The notes under the pieces: generated by a model
What the model was told of the DNA's origin: nothing
The model's database searches: none
The model's input: the letters and a program-made list of their open reading frames with translations, nothing else
Source: Thermoplasmatota archaeon
GTDB lineage: Archaea; Thermoplasmatota; Penumbrarchaeia; Penumbrarchaeales; Penumbrarchaeaceae
Reading direction: 5' to 3'
Assembly: GCA_016929175.1 (NCBI GenBank)
Contig: JAFGJI010000284.1
Coordinates: forward strand, 1 to 5,420
DNA: 5,420 nt
Program-made: the position numbers and the translations under genes
Shown here: positions 5,104 to 5,420 of the stretch, one piece after another
Position numbering within the stretch: the stretch's first letter is position 1
How the letters are laid out: each line of letters opens with the position of its first letter

Positions 5104-5418
5104 TCACCTGAATATGGGTATGTCCCACCGATCGGCGGAGACAGGATGAGGTAAGTGCCTGTCCGGTGCGGGAACGTGTCCTTTCGCCTTACCGGGCGGC
5201 CTCGCGGAGCCGTCCTCCATCCCGGTTATTATGCCTATCATATCCACGATATCCGTCCTCTTCGGGTCCTCGAGGGTACCGATGAAGACGGTCTTGTCCA
5301 TGGCGTTGGTGAGGGTCAGAACCTCGTCGACAAAGGGTTTGGTGGAATTATCACCGAGCCCTATCGGTTTTACGAGGTTGAGCAGGAATCCTTTCCCCGT
5401 TGAAGGGTCCCTTCTCAT
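5104..5418 (-). CDS. Unrecognised protein, probably 5'-partial, near the right edge
   Basis: I do not recognise this family. The reading from the ATG at 5418 gives 104 residues. The frame is not interrupted in the few bases left before the window edge, so the true start may lie outside. Residues 1-70 (from RRDPSTGKGF to ITGMEDG) look like a folded protein, with regular GC-rich codon use and alternating hydrophobic positions (VLTLTNAMDKTVFIGTLED, 33-51). From about residue 71 it changes to a Pro/His/Arg-rich tail (PPGKAKGHVPAPDRHLPHP) that may be disordered or a sign of a frameshift. The +1 frame is open from 5225 and leads into the small ORF ending at 4977. The + strand frame 5155-5403 is a shadow. 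The gene converges on the Nudix operon. Confidence 0.6.
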   Translation of the reverse strand: MRRDPSTGKGFLLNLVKPIGLGDNSTKPFVDEVLTLTNAMDKTVFIGTLEDPKRTDIVDMIGIITGMEDGSARPPGKAKGHVPAPDRHLPHPVSADRWDIPIFR

Positions 5419-5420
5419 CA

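Overview
The window looks archaeal. Arginine is mostly AGG or CGG, start sites carry GGAGG or GGTGAT-type ribosome binding sites, the one AT-rich intergenic stretch holds a clear TATA box (TTATATATATAA), and two genes encode a single-helix membrane anchor with a charged or zinc-ribbon cytoplasmic part. A Thermoplasmatota-like euryarchaeal lineage of moderate GC would fit. This is inference from style and gene content; no rRNA or tRNA gene is present to confirm it.

Left part (1-1067). A membrane-anchored protein with three zinc ribbons (+ strand, frame open to the left edge) converges on a second one-helix membrane protein (- strand, 557-961). The 5' end of the second gene abuts a decayed PIN-domain toxin tail on the + strand (about 942-1067). 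This looks like a recombination scar that may have removed the front of both genes.

Middle (1068-1390). I see no intact gene here. The second half is AT-rich and holds an unusual array: two copies of the palindrome AGGGTAAT-N12-ATTACC on either side of the TATA box, an extra AGGGTAAT half-site, and a GGCC(A/G)TT motif repeated three times at exactly 23-base steps. It leads directly into a Fic-domain protein (1391-2461). That protein has an N-terminal inhibitory SxxxEG motif, a complete HPFSDGNGRVAR active-site motif and a probable C-terminal winged helix. The simplest reading is an autoregulated AMPylase-type protein whose own DNA-binding domain may recognise the array. This is the most interesting part of the window.

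Right part (2500-4972). Four tightly packed + strand genes form an operon: a MazG-like/dCTPase-type nucleotide pyrophosphohydrolase, imidazolonepropionase (hutI, histidine degradation), a short FMN nitroreductase and a Nudix hydrolase. Junctions are an ATGA overlap, a 1-base gap and a 4-base gap. The operon mixes one histidine-catabolism enzyme with two nucleotide-cleaning hydrolases and a flavoenzyme; no other hut gene is in view.

Right edge (4973-5420). A convergent - strand gene of unrecognised family (5104-5418) is followed by a possible 39-residue ORF with a strong ribosome binding site (4977-5096). Its frame is open upstream inside the larger gene, so a frameshift is a real alternative. 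A two-tier RNA hairpin just after the Nudix stop and a T6 tract further on are candidate terminators.
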